A stretch of 64,000 nt of DNA. It comes from Gammaproteobacteria bacterium (GTDB lineage Bacteria > Pseudomonadota > Gammaproteobacteria > Pseudomonadales > JAUIET01). The position numbers were made by a program, and so were the translations under genes. The stretch lies in contig JAUIHW010000004.1 in assembly GCA_030431775.1 (NCBI GenBank), forward strand, positions 62,001-126,000. Direction: 5' to 3'. The notes beneath the pieces were generated by a model that had not been told where the DNA came from, did no database searches, and was given only the letters and a program-made list of their open reading frames with translations. This document shows positions 9,776-18,268 of the stretch, in pieces. Numbering within the stretch: position 1 is the first letter of the stretch; each line of letters opens with the position of its first letter.

Positions 9776-9853
9776 TCGCCGAGAATAAGGTTGAGTCTCT
9801 TCACCCACTTTTAGTCATTGTGACTGAGAAGACCTGACCATATGAGGAGCGAA

Positions 9854-11554
9854 ATGAAATTAATCAAACCTTACTCGCGGCATATCAAACGCGCCGGCGC
9901 ATTGGGGGCAATACTGCTCGCGTCTGCGTGTACCCAGAATTTCGAGATTGTTGGCCTAGGCACCGTTTCGGAAGACGGCGGCAGCTTTTCCTGCGACGCC
10001 AGCCAGTCTCCGTGTGAGCGCGTGATTCGAGAAGCCTACCAAACAACCTACACCGCGACTCCTGCGTCAGGTTGGGAATTCGACAGCTGGACTGGCTGCG
10101 GCCCTATCGGTAGCGTTATCACTAATTCTGGCAACAGCTGCAGCTATGACCTGAGCGAAGGCGCGGTGCGCTCTAACTTCGGCCGCACCTTTACAACCAC
10201 AGCAACTTTCGTTGAATCAGCGCCAGTAGCACCCGACGACAGCCCGTCTTTCGTTACCTGTGCTGATGCGACCACCTGTACTCTTTCCGGCACTATCGAC
10301 CAGGACTACACCATGAATCGTGGTGTCGAATGGCGGCTTCTCGGTGAAGTCATTGTCGGCACGGGCAATAACGTGGTGAACGATGCAGCCGACGTGCAGG
10401 CCACGCGTGATGCAGGCGTCACTCTGACCATCGAATCCGGTGTGGATGTCCGCGCGTTCAGCGACGGCTCATTGCTGGTTACTCGAGGCTCACAGTTAAT
10501 TGCTCAAGGCACGGCGCAAAGCCCGATCACTTTCAGCAGCCTGGCTGACGAAGACTTCGACGGCGAAGGCGAATGGGGCGGCGTAATTCTGCAAGGCTTC
10601 GCGCCGCAGTACGGCCAGGGCGGCACAGGTGCCTGTTTTGGTGCTGGCGAAGTCTGTAACGTTGAAGGCGAAGGCGGAACCGTCATCGGTAACTTCGGCG
10701 GTAACGACCCAGCGGATAACAGCGGCATCATCCGCTACGTGCGCATCGCTGAAGGCGGCCTGGTGGCTGGCCCGAACAATGAAATCAACGGTTTAACTCT
10801 GCAGGGTGTTGGCTACAACACGGTGGTGGAGTACGTGCAGGTTCACGGCAACCTGGATGACGGCGTTGAGTGGTTCGGCGGTACCGTTAATGCGCGTTAC
10901 CTTGTACTGACCAATAATGATGATGACGACATCGACTATGATGAAGGCTATAAAGGCAATATCCAGTTTGCGATTGTTCGCAAGAACCCGAACAAAGCGG
11001 ATCCAACCGGTAGTAACGACCCGCGCGGTATTGAAGCCAACTCCAGCGACGACGAATACGTGCCGGAAACTGAAGCGACCCTGGCTAACATCATTCTTGT
11101 AGGAAGCGATGTTAACAATGACCCAGGTGGCAGCGAACCCGGGATGCGTTTGCGCGGCGCTTTGACCACTCGCATCTACAACACTGGTGTGGCATTCTTC
11201 GACACCTTTGGCTGTGTGCGCATCGACGACGCCGACACCGATGGCGACGGCACAGATGATCAGTTCTCAACGGTGACTCTCGTGAACGTTGGCGGCGACT
11301 GTGATGCAGGTTTCTACAGCCACCGTGCGGCTGATACTGAAATCAACTCTGGCGGCCTGTTCACAGCGCAGATCAATGCTGCCTGGGGACTGGACAACCC
11401 AGAAGCGATTCTGCCGGAAGCGCCGAACATCATCCCTACGGAGAACGGTTCCAACTTCGAATTTGTTGAAACCTCCTACGTGGGCGCGGTTGAGCCTGGC
11501 GTAGCAGCAGAGGACGCTTGGTGGGCTGGCTGGATTATTCCCGGCACACTGTAA
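9854..11554 (+). CDS. Large secreted lipoprotein, predicted beta-helix-like, function unknown
   Basis: About 566 aa. The start at 9854 is preferred over the in-frame ATG at 9842 because AGGAG lies just before it and the signal peptide then begins MKLIKPYS. The lipobox LLASAC places the lipidated Cys at residue 26. An N-terminal part has four or five cysteines and a repeat-like segment including FDSWTGCGPIG. The rest is a series of short glycine-, asparagine- and aspartate-rich strands (for example SGVDVRAFSDGSLLVTRGSQ and NGLTLQGVGYNTVVEYVQVH), typical of parallel beta-helix surface proteins. Acidic runs such as NNDDDDIDYDEG suggest calcium binding. Monocistronic: a candidate Pho box lies upstream and a strong terminator downstream. 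No enzymatic motif is recognised. Confidence 0.75.
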   Translation: MKLIKPYSRHIKRAGALGAILLASACTQNFEIVGLGTVSEDGGSFSCDASQSPCERVIREAYQTTYTATPASGWEFDSWTGCGPIGSVITNSGNSCSYDLSEGAVRSNFGRTFTTTATFVESAPVAPDDSPSFVTCADATTCTLSGTIDQDYTMNRGVEWRLLGEVIVGTGNNVVNDAADVQATRDAGVTLTIESGVDVRAFSDGSLLVTRGSQLIAQGTAQSPITFSSLADEDFDGEGEWGGVILQGFAPQYGQGGTGACFGAGEVCNVEGEGGTVIGNFGGNDPADNSGIIRYVRIAEGGLVAGPNNEINGLTLQGVGYNTVVEYVQVHGNLDDGVEWFGGTVNARYLVLTNNDDDDIDYDEGYKGNIQFAIVRKNPNKADPTGSNDPRGIEANSSDDEYVPETEATLANIILVGSDVNNDPGGSEPGMRLRGALTTRIYNTGVAFFDTFGCVRIDDADTDGDGTDDQFSTVTLVNVGGDCDAGFYSHRAADTEINSGGLFTAQINAAWGLDNPEAILPEAPNIIPTENGSNFEFVETSYVGAVEPGVAAEDAWWAGWIIPGTL

Positions 11555-11593
11555 AGGCAAGCTTTTCAGGAAGATCCTTGGGCAGGATGCCCA

Positions 11594-11626
11594 CAAAAAA
11601 ACCCCGCTTCATGCGGGGTTTTTTTT
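11594..11626 (+). terminator. Rho-independent terminator after the lipoprotein gene
   Basis: ACCCCGC, loop TTCAT, GCGGGGT forms a GC-rich stem flanked by seven A on the left and eight T on the right, 40 bp after the lipoprotein stop. The symmetrical A and T tracts would let it act on both strands, though no gene approaches directly from the right. Confidence 0.92.
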
Positions 11627-11628
11627 AT

Positions 11629-11899
11629 CTAGGGCAGCTCTGAAAAATACCCAATGCCTCTGCGCAACCTGTAGCGTGGCGTGGCTAGGCGCGCGCCGCA
11701 GGCCAAGGCTGGTTGTCCTTGGCAAGGCGCGCAACGAAGTCACGGCACGCTACAGGCCGCGCCCTTCGGGGCTTCCAGGCGAACCCAGCCTTTTCGTTGC
11801 AAGTTCTCGACTTACCACCAGTAAGCCTTCCAACTCGCGCCTCAACTCTGGATTCGCCTGGAAGCCAGAGGTATCGGGTATTTGTCAGAGCTGCCCTAG
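11629..11899. mobile_element. MITE-like palindromic element (271 bp) with 30-bp terminal inverted repeats and CTAG flanks
   Basis: This accounts for most of the only gene-free stretch over 300 bases (11555-11930). Terminal inverted repeats 11633-11662 and 11866-11895 (starting GGCAGCTCTGA) match at 27 of 30 positions and are bordered on both sides by CTAG, a plausible 4-bp target duplication. Inside are nested inverted repeats: CCTGTAGCGTG at 11668-11678 with its complement at 11746-11756; GCCAAGG/CCTTGGC at 11702-11723; a UUCG-type hairpin at 11761-11772; and a 19-nt arm at 11770-11788 matching 11848-11866 at 18 of 19. No transposase is encoded, so it would be non-autonomous. The CTAG duplication and TIR style suggest an IS5-type transposase acting in trans (inference). 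A structured RNA or large REP element is the alternative. Confidence 0.65.
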
Positions 11900-11930
11900 C
11901 ATTCTCTGCAAAGCTGCGAGAAAAAGCCGT

Positions 11931-12383
11931 CTATTCAATCAAAACGGGCGGCCGGCCGAGGCCATTTTCCAGGCACATCGCCAGATAAAAATCCAGCGTG
12001 ACCTGGCCATCCACTACTGAGCTTATTTCGCCATTCTCATCCAGGTTTATGTTAGAACCGTACATCTGAAACCAGACCCGGGTATTGTCCTCTATACACT
12101 GTAAAGTATGTTCGGAGCCTGCCGGTTCGTACAGAAAAGAGCCGGCGCGGTTGACATAGTCATACTCCTTGTATTTCCAGGCGCCCGACGTGGTGTAGCC
12201 AAACACCGGCCCGGTGTGGCGATGCTTTTCAACCTCATAACCGGCCTGGAACACGTTCTCAATGATCCACAGGCCCTCTCCCCGTTTCACCTGCAGCACT
12301 TTAAGCAAACTGCCGTCGCCAATATCCACAAAGGGTAAGTCATCCGCGCCAAAGTGTATGGCTTGCAGCTGGTCTTGCGTCAC
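11931..12383 (-). CDS. Cupin-domain protein (2,4'-dihydroxyacetophenone dioxygenase / ChrR-cupin-like)
   Basis: 150 aa. GTG start at 12383, chosen because AGGAGG lies about 8 nt upstream and the conserved sequence (QAIHFGADDLPFVD) begins there. The frame stays open far upstream, but that part is antisense to the P450 gene. Cupin motif 1 is around EKHRHTGPVFGYTTSGAWKY with metal-binding His residues; motif 2 is around FLYEPAGSEHTLQ. Related proteins include 2,4'-dihydroxyacetophenone dioxygenase, which cleaves a C-C bond using Fe and O2. The gene is divergent from the P450 operon (102 bp between starts) and may act on the same compound. Confidence 0.8.
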   Translation of the reverse strand: MTQDQLQAIHFGADDLPFVDIGDGSLLKVLQVKRGEGLWIIENVFQAGYEVEKHRHTGPVFGYTTSGAWKYKEYDYVNRAGSFLYEPAGSEHTLQCIEDNTRVWFQMYGSNINLDENGEISSVVDGQVTLDFYLAMCLENGLGRPPVLIE

Positions 12384-12485
12384 GTTGCGGCCTCCTACTG
12401 TTACTCTCTGTTTACTTTGCCCAGAATACGTCGCCGGGCTGTAAAATGCACCTGGATGAGGATCTGTAGGCATTAAGAGAAGGCA

Positions 12486-13709
12486 ATGAATCGAGCGACT
12501 GAAATCACCGCAGACGACATTGATGTATACAGCCCAGACCGATACCTGGCGGGAATCCCGCACCGTGAATTCTCTTGGTTGCGAGACAATCAACCCGTAT
12601 TCTGGCATGCACACCCCGACGGTGGCGGCTATTGGGTGGTCAGTCGACACGCCGATGTGCTTGCTGTCTCCAGAGATCACTCGACATACAGTGCCAATAA
12701 AGGCTTTGTGATGGTCGATGATCTTCCACCGGATATTCTCGGCCGCGCCCAAAGCCAGCTGCTGGGCATGGACCCGCCAGACCATGGACCAATTCGGCGC
12801 GCCGTAATCACGCATTTTACCCGCGATCGTCTGTCCGCTATGCAACCCAAGGTGCACGCGATTGCCAGGCGGGTCGTTGAGGCTGCCCGGGAAAAGAGTG
12901 AAGCGGACTTTATAGAAGACCTGGCCTGCAAGATTCCTACCGCAGTGATCTGTTCCATGCTGGAAATCCCGGAAGACATGTGGGACCAGATCCGACACTG
13001 GTCTGACATGCAAACGGCTGGGTCGGACCCCGACTTGGGCGGTACCGCGCAGGACATTGAGAAAGCGTCGATGGATATGGGCCTGTACGGCTTTGAACTG
13101 GCCACGGAGCGAAAAGCACGGGGTGGCGACGACCTCATTACCCAATTACTGGACAGCGAGGTGGATGGCCGCACGGTGTCAGAAATGGACTTTGCGTCCC
13201 TGTTTGTACAGCTGACCGTGGCAGGTAATGAAACCACGCGTGGTTTGATCAGCAGTGGCATGCTCGAGCTGATTCATCGCCCGGATGACTACAACGCTTT
13301 GGAAACCGAGCCTGGTCGGCTGCCTACAGCCATCGAGGAGATGCTGCGCTGGACCTGTCCTTTGCATTATTTTCGCCGCACGGCCACCAGAAACGCGGAA
13401 CTAGCCGGCACCAGCATTAGTGAAGGCGACCGTGTAGTCATGCTGTACAGCTCGGCCAATTTTGATGAGCGCGAATTTGATAATCCAATGGAGTTTGATA
13501 TCCAGCGTGCGCATAATCCGCACATGGCTTTTGGTTATGGTATTCACTTGTGCCTGGGCGCCAATCTGGCTCGCCTGGAAGCACGCCTATTCTTTGAGGA
13601 GTTTTTCAAGAACTTCGCCACCATCGAATTGAACGGGACACCAGCACGCATCCGTTCCAACCAGATAAACGGCTACAAGACCATGCCAGTCACACTGCGA
13701 CCAAGATAA
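12486..13709 (+). CDS. Cytochrome P450
   Basis: 407 aa soluble bacterial P450. The I-helix oxygen-binding motif AGNETTRG is at about 245, the K-helix ExxR lies in EEMLRWTCPLHYFRRTA, and the haem loop FGYGIHLCLGANLA has the cysteine ligand at residue 356. The overall character resembles P450s for terpenoid, fatty-acid or sterol side-chain hydroxylation (inference from motif style, for example PLHYFRRTA). No ferredoxin or ferredoxin reductase is encoded nearby, so redox partners must come from elsewhere. It is first in an operon with an acyl-CoA ligase (17-bp gap) and a carboxylesterase. Confidence 0.95.
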   Translation: MNRATEITADDIDVYSPDRYLAGIPHREFSWLRDNQPVFWHAHPDGGGYWVVSRHADVLAVSRDHSTYSANKGFVMVDDLPPDILGRAQSQLLGMDPPDHGPIRRAVITHFTRDRLSAMQPKVHAIARRVVEAAREKSEADFIEDLACKIPTAVICSMLEIPEDMWDQIRHWSDMQTAGSDPDLGGTAQDIEKASMDMGLYGFELATERKARGGDDLITQLLDSEVDGRTVSEMDFASLFVQLTVAGNETTRGLISSGMLELIHRPDDYNALETEPGRLPTAIEEMLRWTCPLHYFRRTATRNAELAGTSISEGDRVVMLYSSANFDEREFDNPMEFDIQRAHNPHMAFGYGIHLCLGANLARLEARLFFEEFFKNFATIELNGTPARIRSNQINGYKTMPVTLRPR

Positions 13710-13726
13710 CCAAGAGGAGACCACCC

Positions 13727-15442
13727 GTGGCAAACACCCAAGACATTCACAAGCAGGAATACGACGCCGCCATTGCCGAGCTGACCAAAGAAGGCGCGAT
13801 GTTTGAACTCGACCAAATTGTCCGCGAGGGTCGCGAGTACACCATCTACAAGAATGCCCCGCCCACTATGCTGCCGCATCTTGATGGTGCCCGCCAGCAT
13901 GGCGACAAAGAGTGCCTGGTCTACGAAGGTGAGCGTTACACCTATGCCCAGGTGTTTGAAGCTGCGGATGCGCTCGCCAATGCGCTGCAAAAGGACTATG
14001 ACATCGCTATTGGTGACCGGGTTGCCATTGCCATGCGAAACTACCCGGAATGGATTATTGGTTTCATCGCCATCGCCTACACTGGCGCTACAGCGGTCCC
14101 TATTAACAGCTGGGGACAGCGAGCCGAGCTGGAATACGGCTTCACAGACAGCGAAGCCAAGGTGGTGTTGATTGATGAGCAACGATTGCGCTATGTGGTC
14201 GATGACCTGCAGCAACTTGAACTGCAAGCAATCGCTGCCAGAACGCCGGATGAGCTGTTACAACGCGCCAACGTGGCCGACTATTGGCAGCTTCTGGAGC
14301 CCTATCGCGGCCAGGCTGCACCAACTCCGGACGTTAAACCGGATGACCTTTTTATGATGCTGTACACATCCGGCACCACTGGCAAACCCAAAGGTGCGAT
14401 GACCTCGCATTATGCGCTGAGTCAGGCAATGTACAGCTTTGATGTCAATGCCTATGCCTGCTCCATGTGTAACCCGGAAGCGGTCGGGAAAATGCTGGAA
14501 AAAGGATACGATCAGGCCAGCTTGCTCGCAGTACCCCTGTTTCACATGAGCGGTATTCATGCGCAGCTGTTGCTGGGTTTACGCGGTGGCCGCAAAATGG
14601 TCATGATGTACAAATGGGATGCTGAGCGGGCGATCGAGCTGATCGAAGAAGAGCGTCTAACCATTTTCAGTGTGGCGCCTGCTATGTTGCAGGAAGTGCT
14701 TAGCTCGCCGACATTCGAACAGACCGATACCAGCAGCCTGTTTAACATTGGCGCCGGGGGCTCTGCAGTTCCGCCAAAGGTCACTGAATTGGTCAACCAG
14801 AAGGTGGACTCCCCCTACCAGGGCGGAGGCTGGGGCCTGACCGAAACCAATATTTCGGTGTCTTCCTTCACGGGTAAAGCCTGGGCAGCCCACCCAACCA
14901 GCTCCGGCTTTATTCACCCCATCGCAGAACTTCAGGCACGCGATGAAGAAGGCAATATTCTACCGCCGGGCCAGGCTGGCGTGTTCTGGGTAAAGAGCAT
15001 TTCGCTGATCGACGGCTACTGGAACCGGCCTGACGCCAATGCAGAAGACTTCAAAGACGGCTGGTTTTGCACCGGTGATATTGGTTACGTCGATGAGAAT
15101 GGCTATGTATACCTCTCCGATCGAGCGAAAGACATGGTGATACGCGGCGGAGAGAATATTTACCCTGCCGAAGTTGAAGCCGCATTCTTCCATCATCCGG
15201 CTGTTTCGGAGGCGGGCGTGTTCGCCGTGCCGGATGATCGACTGGGCGAGGAAGTTGGTGCAGCCGTGGTATTCAAAGAAGGCCAGTCGGCCAGCGAAGC
15301 GGAACTTCGAGAAGTGCTTGCTGGTCAATTGGCCCACTTCAAGGTGCCGCGCTATATCTGGCTTCGTGATGAGCCGCTGCCGCGTAATCCGTCCGGGAAA
15401 ATACTCAAAAAACAATTGCGCGAAGAGTATGCTCCAACATGA
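13727..15442 (+). CDS. Class I adenylate-forming acyl-CoA ligase
   Basis: 571 aa AMP-dependent synthetase that would activate a carboxylic acid as acyl-AMP and then acyl-CoA. The P-loop-like LYTSGTTGKPKG is at 212-223, and GWGLTETN is the A5 motif. FCTGDIGYVDENGYVYLSD with RGGENIYPAEVE forms the hinge region, and the adenylation Lys is K558 in NPSGKILKKQ. The start is GTG at 13727, with AGAGGAGA about 6 nt upstream. It lies between the P450 and the esterase, whose start overlaps its stop (ATGA at 15439). The likely role is to activate the acid produced by P450 oxidation or ester cleavage. The substrate is unknown. Confidence 0.93.
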   Translation: MANTQDIHKQEYDAAIAELTKEGAMFELDQIVREGREYTIYKNAPPTMLPHLDGARQHGDKECLVYEGERYTYAQVFEAADALANALQKDYDIAIGDRVAIAMRNYPEWIIGFIAIAYTGATAVPINSWGQRAELEYGFTDSEAKVVLIDEQRLRYVVDDLQQLELQAIAARTPDELLQRANVADYWQLLEPYRGQAAPTPDVKPDDLFMMLYTSGTTGKPKGAMTSHYALSQAMYSFDVNAYACSMCNPEAVGKMLEKGYDQASLLAVPLFHMSGIHAQLLLGLRGGRKMVMMYKWDAERAIELIEEERLTIFSVAPAMLQEVLSSPTFEQTDTSSLFNIGAGGSAVPPKVTELVNQKVDSPYQGGGWGLTETNISVSSFTGKAWAAHPTSSGFIHPIAELQARDEEGNILPPGQAGVFWVKSISLIDGYWNRPDANAEDFKDGWFCTGDIGYVDENGYVYLSDRAKDMVIRGGENIYPAEVEAAFFHHPAVSEAGVFAVPDDRLGEEVGAAVVFKEGQSASEAELREVLAGQLAHFKVPRYIWLRDEPLPRNPSGKILKKQLREEYAPT

Positions 15443-17079
15443 ATAAGCGGCGACCGGAACGCGCGGTTTGCATAGGGCTGAGCCGAGCATTTACAGCATT
15501 GGCAGTGCTCAGCGCGCTGCTCGGTTGTTCGCCATACAAGCCCGAGAATAATCCGCAAAGAGCGCTACCACCCGAGGTGTCCGCGGCCGGTGAACTCTTG
15601 GTCGGCATGACTGCCAGCGCTTACGCGGGCGTTGCCGAGTTCCGCGGTATTCCGTTTGCCCGGCCACCTTTGAATGAACTGCGTTGGCGCGCACCGCAAG
15701 CGCACAGTCCGCGTTTTGGAAAACAAACTGCGCAAAATTTTGCGCCCGCCTGCTACCAGGATGATGGTGGATGGCAATGGTATGTCGATGTCGCCACGGC
15801 CTTCGACCAAAGTCCAGATGTTGTTGAACGGCCTAACGGGGTCAGCGAAGATTGCTTGTATTTAAACGTTTGGGCACCAAAGGCTGCTCTAGGCAAACCG
15901 GAGACAGCCCTGCCCGTTCTGGTCTGGATTCATGGTGGCGGCAACACCACTGGCTGGGCCTACGAGCCCAACTACCGTGGTGCCAGCCTGGCAAGCCGCG
16001 GCATAGTTGTCGTATCGATTGCCTACCGGCTCAACATTTTCGGTTTCTTCTCTCACCCTGGTTTGGCTGTAAACAATCAGGACTACCAAGCCAATTATGG
16101 TTTACTTGACCAGATAGCGGCGCTGCGCTGGGTGCGCGACCATATCGCACAGTTTGGCGGTGACCCAAACCGAGTAACCGTGGCGGGAGAGTCTGCGGGG
16201 TCGGCAAACATTGGCTATTTGCTGGCAGCACCGGATGCCAGGGATTTGTTCCAGCGCTCGATACATCAGAGTGGCTCCTTCGAAATGAACGACCACTACA
16301 CGCTGGCTGATTTGCAAGAAGCCGGCGCCCAATTGCCAATACCCGGCAGCAACCCTGCCGAGCAGCTGGAAAACCTGCGCGCTATGACCGCGGCTGAACT
16401 GCTGGCACTGGCCAGGACGCATTCAGATCACCGTATTAATTATCCGGTAAGCGATGGCACGCTGTTGCCCACTACCGTGCCCAGCCTGTATGCACAATCG
16501 CTCAACAGCCCCCGTGACATTATGGTCGGCAGCAACGAAGATGAATGGTTTATGTACTTCGATGAACCCATCGATTCGACGGATATCACCGCCTGGCTAC
16601 AAGAGCATGCTGCTCAAGCCGATCCTGCCACAATACAGAAGCTGATCAACCGCTATGAGCCCACCCGCAGCCAACTCGACCATCTGGAAACCGCCCTGCG
16701 CATGCGTTGCACCGGCTACCGACTGGCCGCAGGCAATGCCAGGGTTGGCGGCCGTTCCTGGGTATACCATTTTGACCGGCGGCGCGACGGCATAGGCGGT
16801 GAACGCCTGCGGGCCTACCATGGTGCAGAAATCCCTTACATGTTTGACACCCACGACAGCTGGCTGCCAACTACCGAGACAGACAAGCAACTAACAGATG
16901 TGATGCTGGGCTATTGGCTGAACTTTATACGCAGCGGCAACCCTAATGGCCAGGAGTTGCCGACATGGTTAAGATATGAACCGCGACAGCATCAGGTTCA
17001 GCGTTTGGGGAATGAGATTGGCTCGCAGTTGGCGCCGGATTTGCAACTCTGCCGTAGCCTGAACTTTATCCAGCATTGA
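15439..17079 (+). CDS. Type B carboxylesterase, predicted lipoprotein
   Basis: 546 aa alpha/beta-hydrolase. An N-terminal signal ends in the lipobox SALLGC (Cys31), so it is probably membrane-anchored in the periplasm or on the surface. Type B motifs in order: FRGIPFARPP, SEDCLYLNVW, oxyanion-hole VWIHGGGN, nucleophile elbow VAGESAGS with Ser252, acidic residue region GSNEDEWF, and catalytic His in YHGAEIPYMFD. It would hydrolyse an ester outside the cytoplasm, so the released acid or alcohol could be handled by the co-transcribed P450 and ligase. The ATG overlaps the ligase stop. A convergent gene follows, with no obvious terminator between. Confidence 0.93.
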   Translation: MNKRRPERAVCIGLSRAFTALAVLSALLGCSPYKPENNPQRALPPEVSAAGELLVGMTASAYAGVAEFRGIPFARPPLNELRWRAPQAHSPRFGKQTAQNFAPACYQDDGGWQWYVDVATAFDQSPDVVERPNGVSEDCLYLNVWAPKAALGKPETALPVLVWIHGGGNTTGWAYEPNYRGASLASRGIVVVSIAYRLNIFGFFSHPGLAVNNQDYQANYGLLDQIAALRWVRDHIAQFGGDPNRVTVAGESAGSANIGYLLAAPDARDLFQRSIHQSGSFEMNDHYTLADLQEAGAQLPIPGSNPAEQLENLRAMTAAELLALARTHSDHRINYPVSDGTLLPTTVPSLYAQSLNSPRDIMVGSNEDEWFMYFDEPIDSTDITAWLQEHAAQADPATIQKLINRYEPTRSQLDHLETALRMRCTGYRLAAGNARVGGRSWVYHFDRRRDGIGGERLRAYHGAEIPYMFDTHDSWLPTTETDKQLTDVMLGYWLNFIRSGNPNGQELPTWLRYEPRQHQVQRLGNEIGSQLAPDLQLCRSLNFIQH

Positions 17080-17155
17080 GCGGCATTTGCCAGCCTCCAC
17101 CCAGGGCTGTTCAGCGACCCAATAAGCCGGCATTAGTCACATCCAAGGTGCGAAA

Positions 17156-18079
17156 CTAGGACGCACGATACCGCTCCTTGAGTTCTTGGGCGGAACCGAG
17201 CAGCTCCCCCAGGTCTACATCCAATAGAAGCATTTGCTCAAAGATTTGCTCTACTTCAGCAATGTGCGTGGCAAGCGTCTCGGCGTACAACGCCGACCAA
17301 TTGTCATCAATGTGGAAATGACGCTTCATTCCGTAATTCATATTGTCCAGACAATTCCCGGAGCTCACAGGCAAAATAAGGTCCGCCAGTTCGTTGGCAA
17401 CCGCAATTAAAGGACCATAGACCGACGAGCCGTAGTTCTCTTCGTAGACGTTTTGGCCGCTGTATCGGACAGCGTCAACATAGAGTTCGGGTAGCTGCCA
17501 ATGGTTTAATAACCAGGCACCGACTTCACAATGGTCGCTCCCAAGACGGGTCCGTTCGTAGTTCATTAGCTTTTGGTGCTCACGCTGCTCTACCGGACCC
17601 AGAGCCTGATAGAAATCCTGGTCGACCTTATCCAGAACAATAATCCCGATATCCTGAAGCAAGCCGACCAAAAATGCGGGCTCAGCGGGCACAGTGTCCG
17701 CAACCAGTGCCAACACTTTGGCGCTACTTGCCACCAACAACGAGCGGCGCCAAAAAAGCTCATAATCCAAACCGCTTTTGTCTTCCTGCTGAATGGAACT
17801 GCGCAAGGAAAAACCAAGTGCCAATGAAACACAGCGGTCCATACCCAGGCTGGTTACGGCCTGGAGCACCGTTTCGACAGTGGATACGCCACGAAATAAA
17901 GTGGAATTGGCTACGCTGAGAATTCTTGCCGAGAGCGCTACATCCAGCCGAATGATTTCAGCGAGCTCGTTAGGGCTCGCATCGCCCTGTTCGAGTAGTT
18001 TGATCAGTTTGACAGCAACCACTGGCATGCTTGGCAGCCGGACCGAAGTCGATAACTTTTTGCGCAGCGCATCATCCAT
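17156..18079 (-). CDS. HDOD-domain signalling protein
   Basis: About 307 aa. The HDOD domain spans roughly 15-210, with VRLPSMPVVAVKLIKLLEQ, NELAEIIRLDVALSARILSVANS and LLQDIGIIVLD. It lacks the catalytic HD pair of true HD-GYP phosphodiesterases, as HDOD proteins do. No receiver or other output domain is fused. HDOD proteins are usually signal-transduction scaffolds linked to motility, biofilm or stress. ATG at 18079 is taken as the start; an in-frame GTG at 18085 is also possible, and neither has a strong RBS. Upstream (18080-18268) I see only a weak 7-bp stem without a T-run. A second HDOD gene lies at 62864-63718. Confidence 0.88.
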   Translation of the reverse strand: MDDALRKKLSTSVRLPSMPVVAVKLIKLLEQGDASPNELAEIIRLDVALSARILSVANSTLFRGVSTVETVLQAVTSLGMDRCVSLALGFSLRSSIQQEDKSGLDYELFWRRSLLVASSAKVLALVADTVPAEPAFLVGLLQDIGIIVLDKVDQDFYQALGPVEQREHQKLMNYERTRLGSDHCEVGAWLLNHWQLPELYVDAVRYSGQNVYEENYGSSVYGPLIAVANELADLILPVSSGNCLDNMNYGMKRHFHIDDNWSALYAETLATHIAEVEQIFEQMLLLDVDLGELLGSAQELKERYRAS

Positions 18080-18268
18080 GATCACTAAGCTTGCTCAAAA
18101 CGTAATCTTTAAACTATAGAATTTGCTGATATGAAAGGCAAATGCCCGCTTTGCTTCCAAGAAAATTTCGGCGGGCAAGCATTGCCGTCCGATAGCAGAG
18201 CGCTATCCAGAGTTCTTAGCGAGTCGCTGCTGACGGGTAGCTGTCAGCGTCTCCGCTTCTGACGCCTG

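Noticed and set aside
12384-13145. Upstream extension of the cupin reading frame to give a 404-aa protein
   Set aside because: The added part is antisense to the conserved P450 and resembles no protein; a GTG with AGGAGG at 12383 starts the real gene.
18143-18177. TGCCCGC / GCGGGCA stem between the HDOD and PuuB-like genes as a terminator
   Set aside because: The 21-nt loop is long and there is no T-run on either side.
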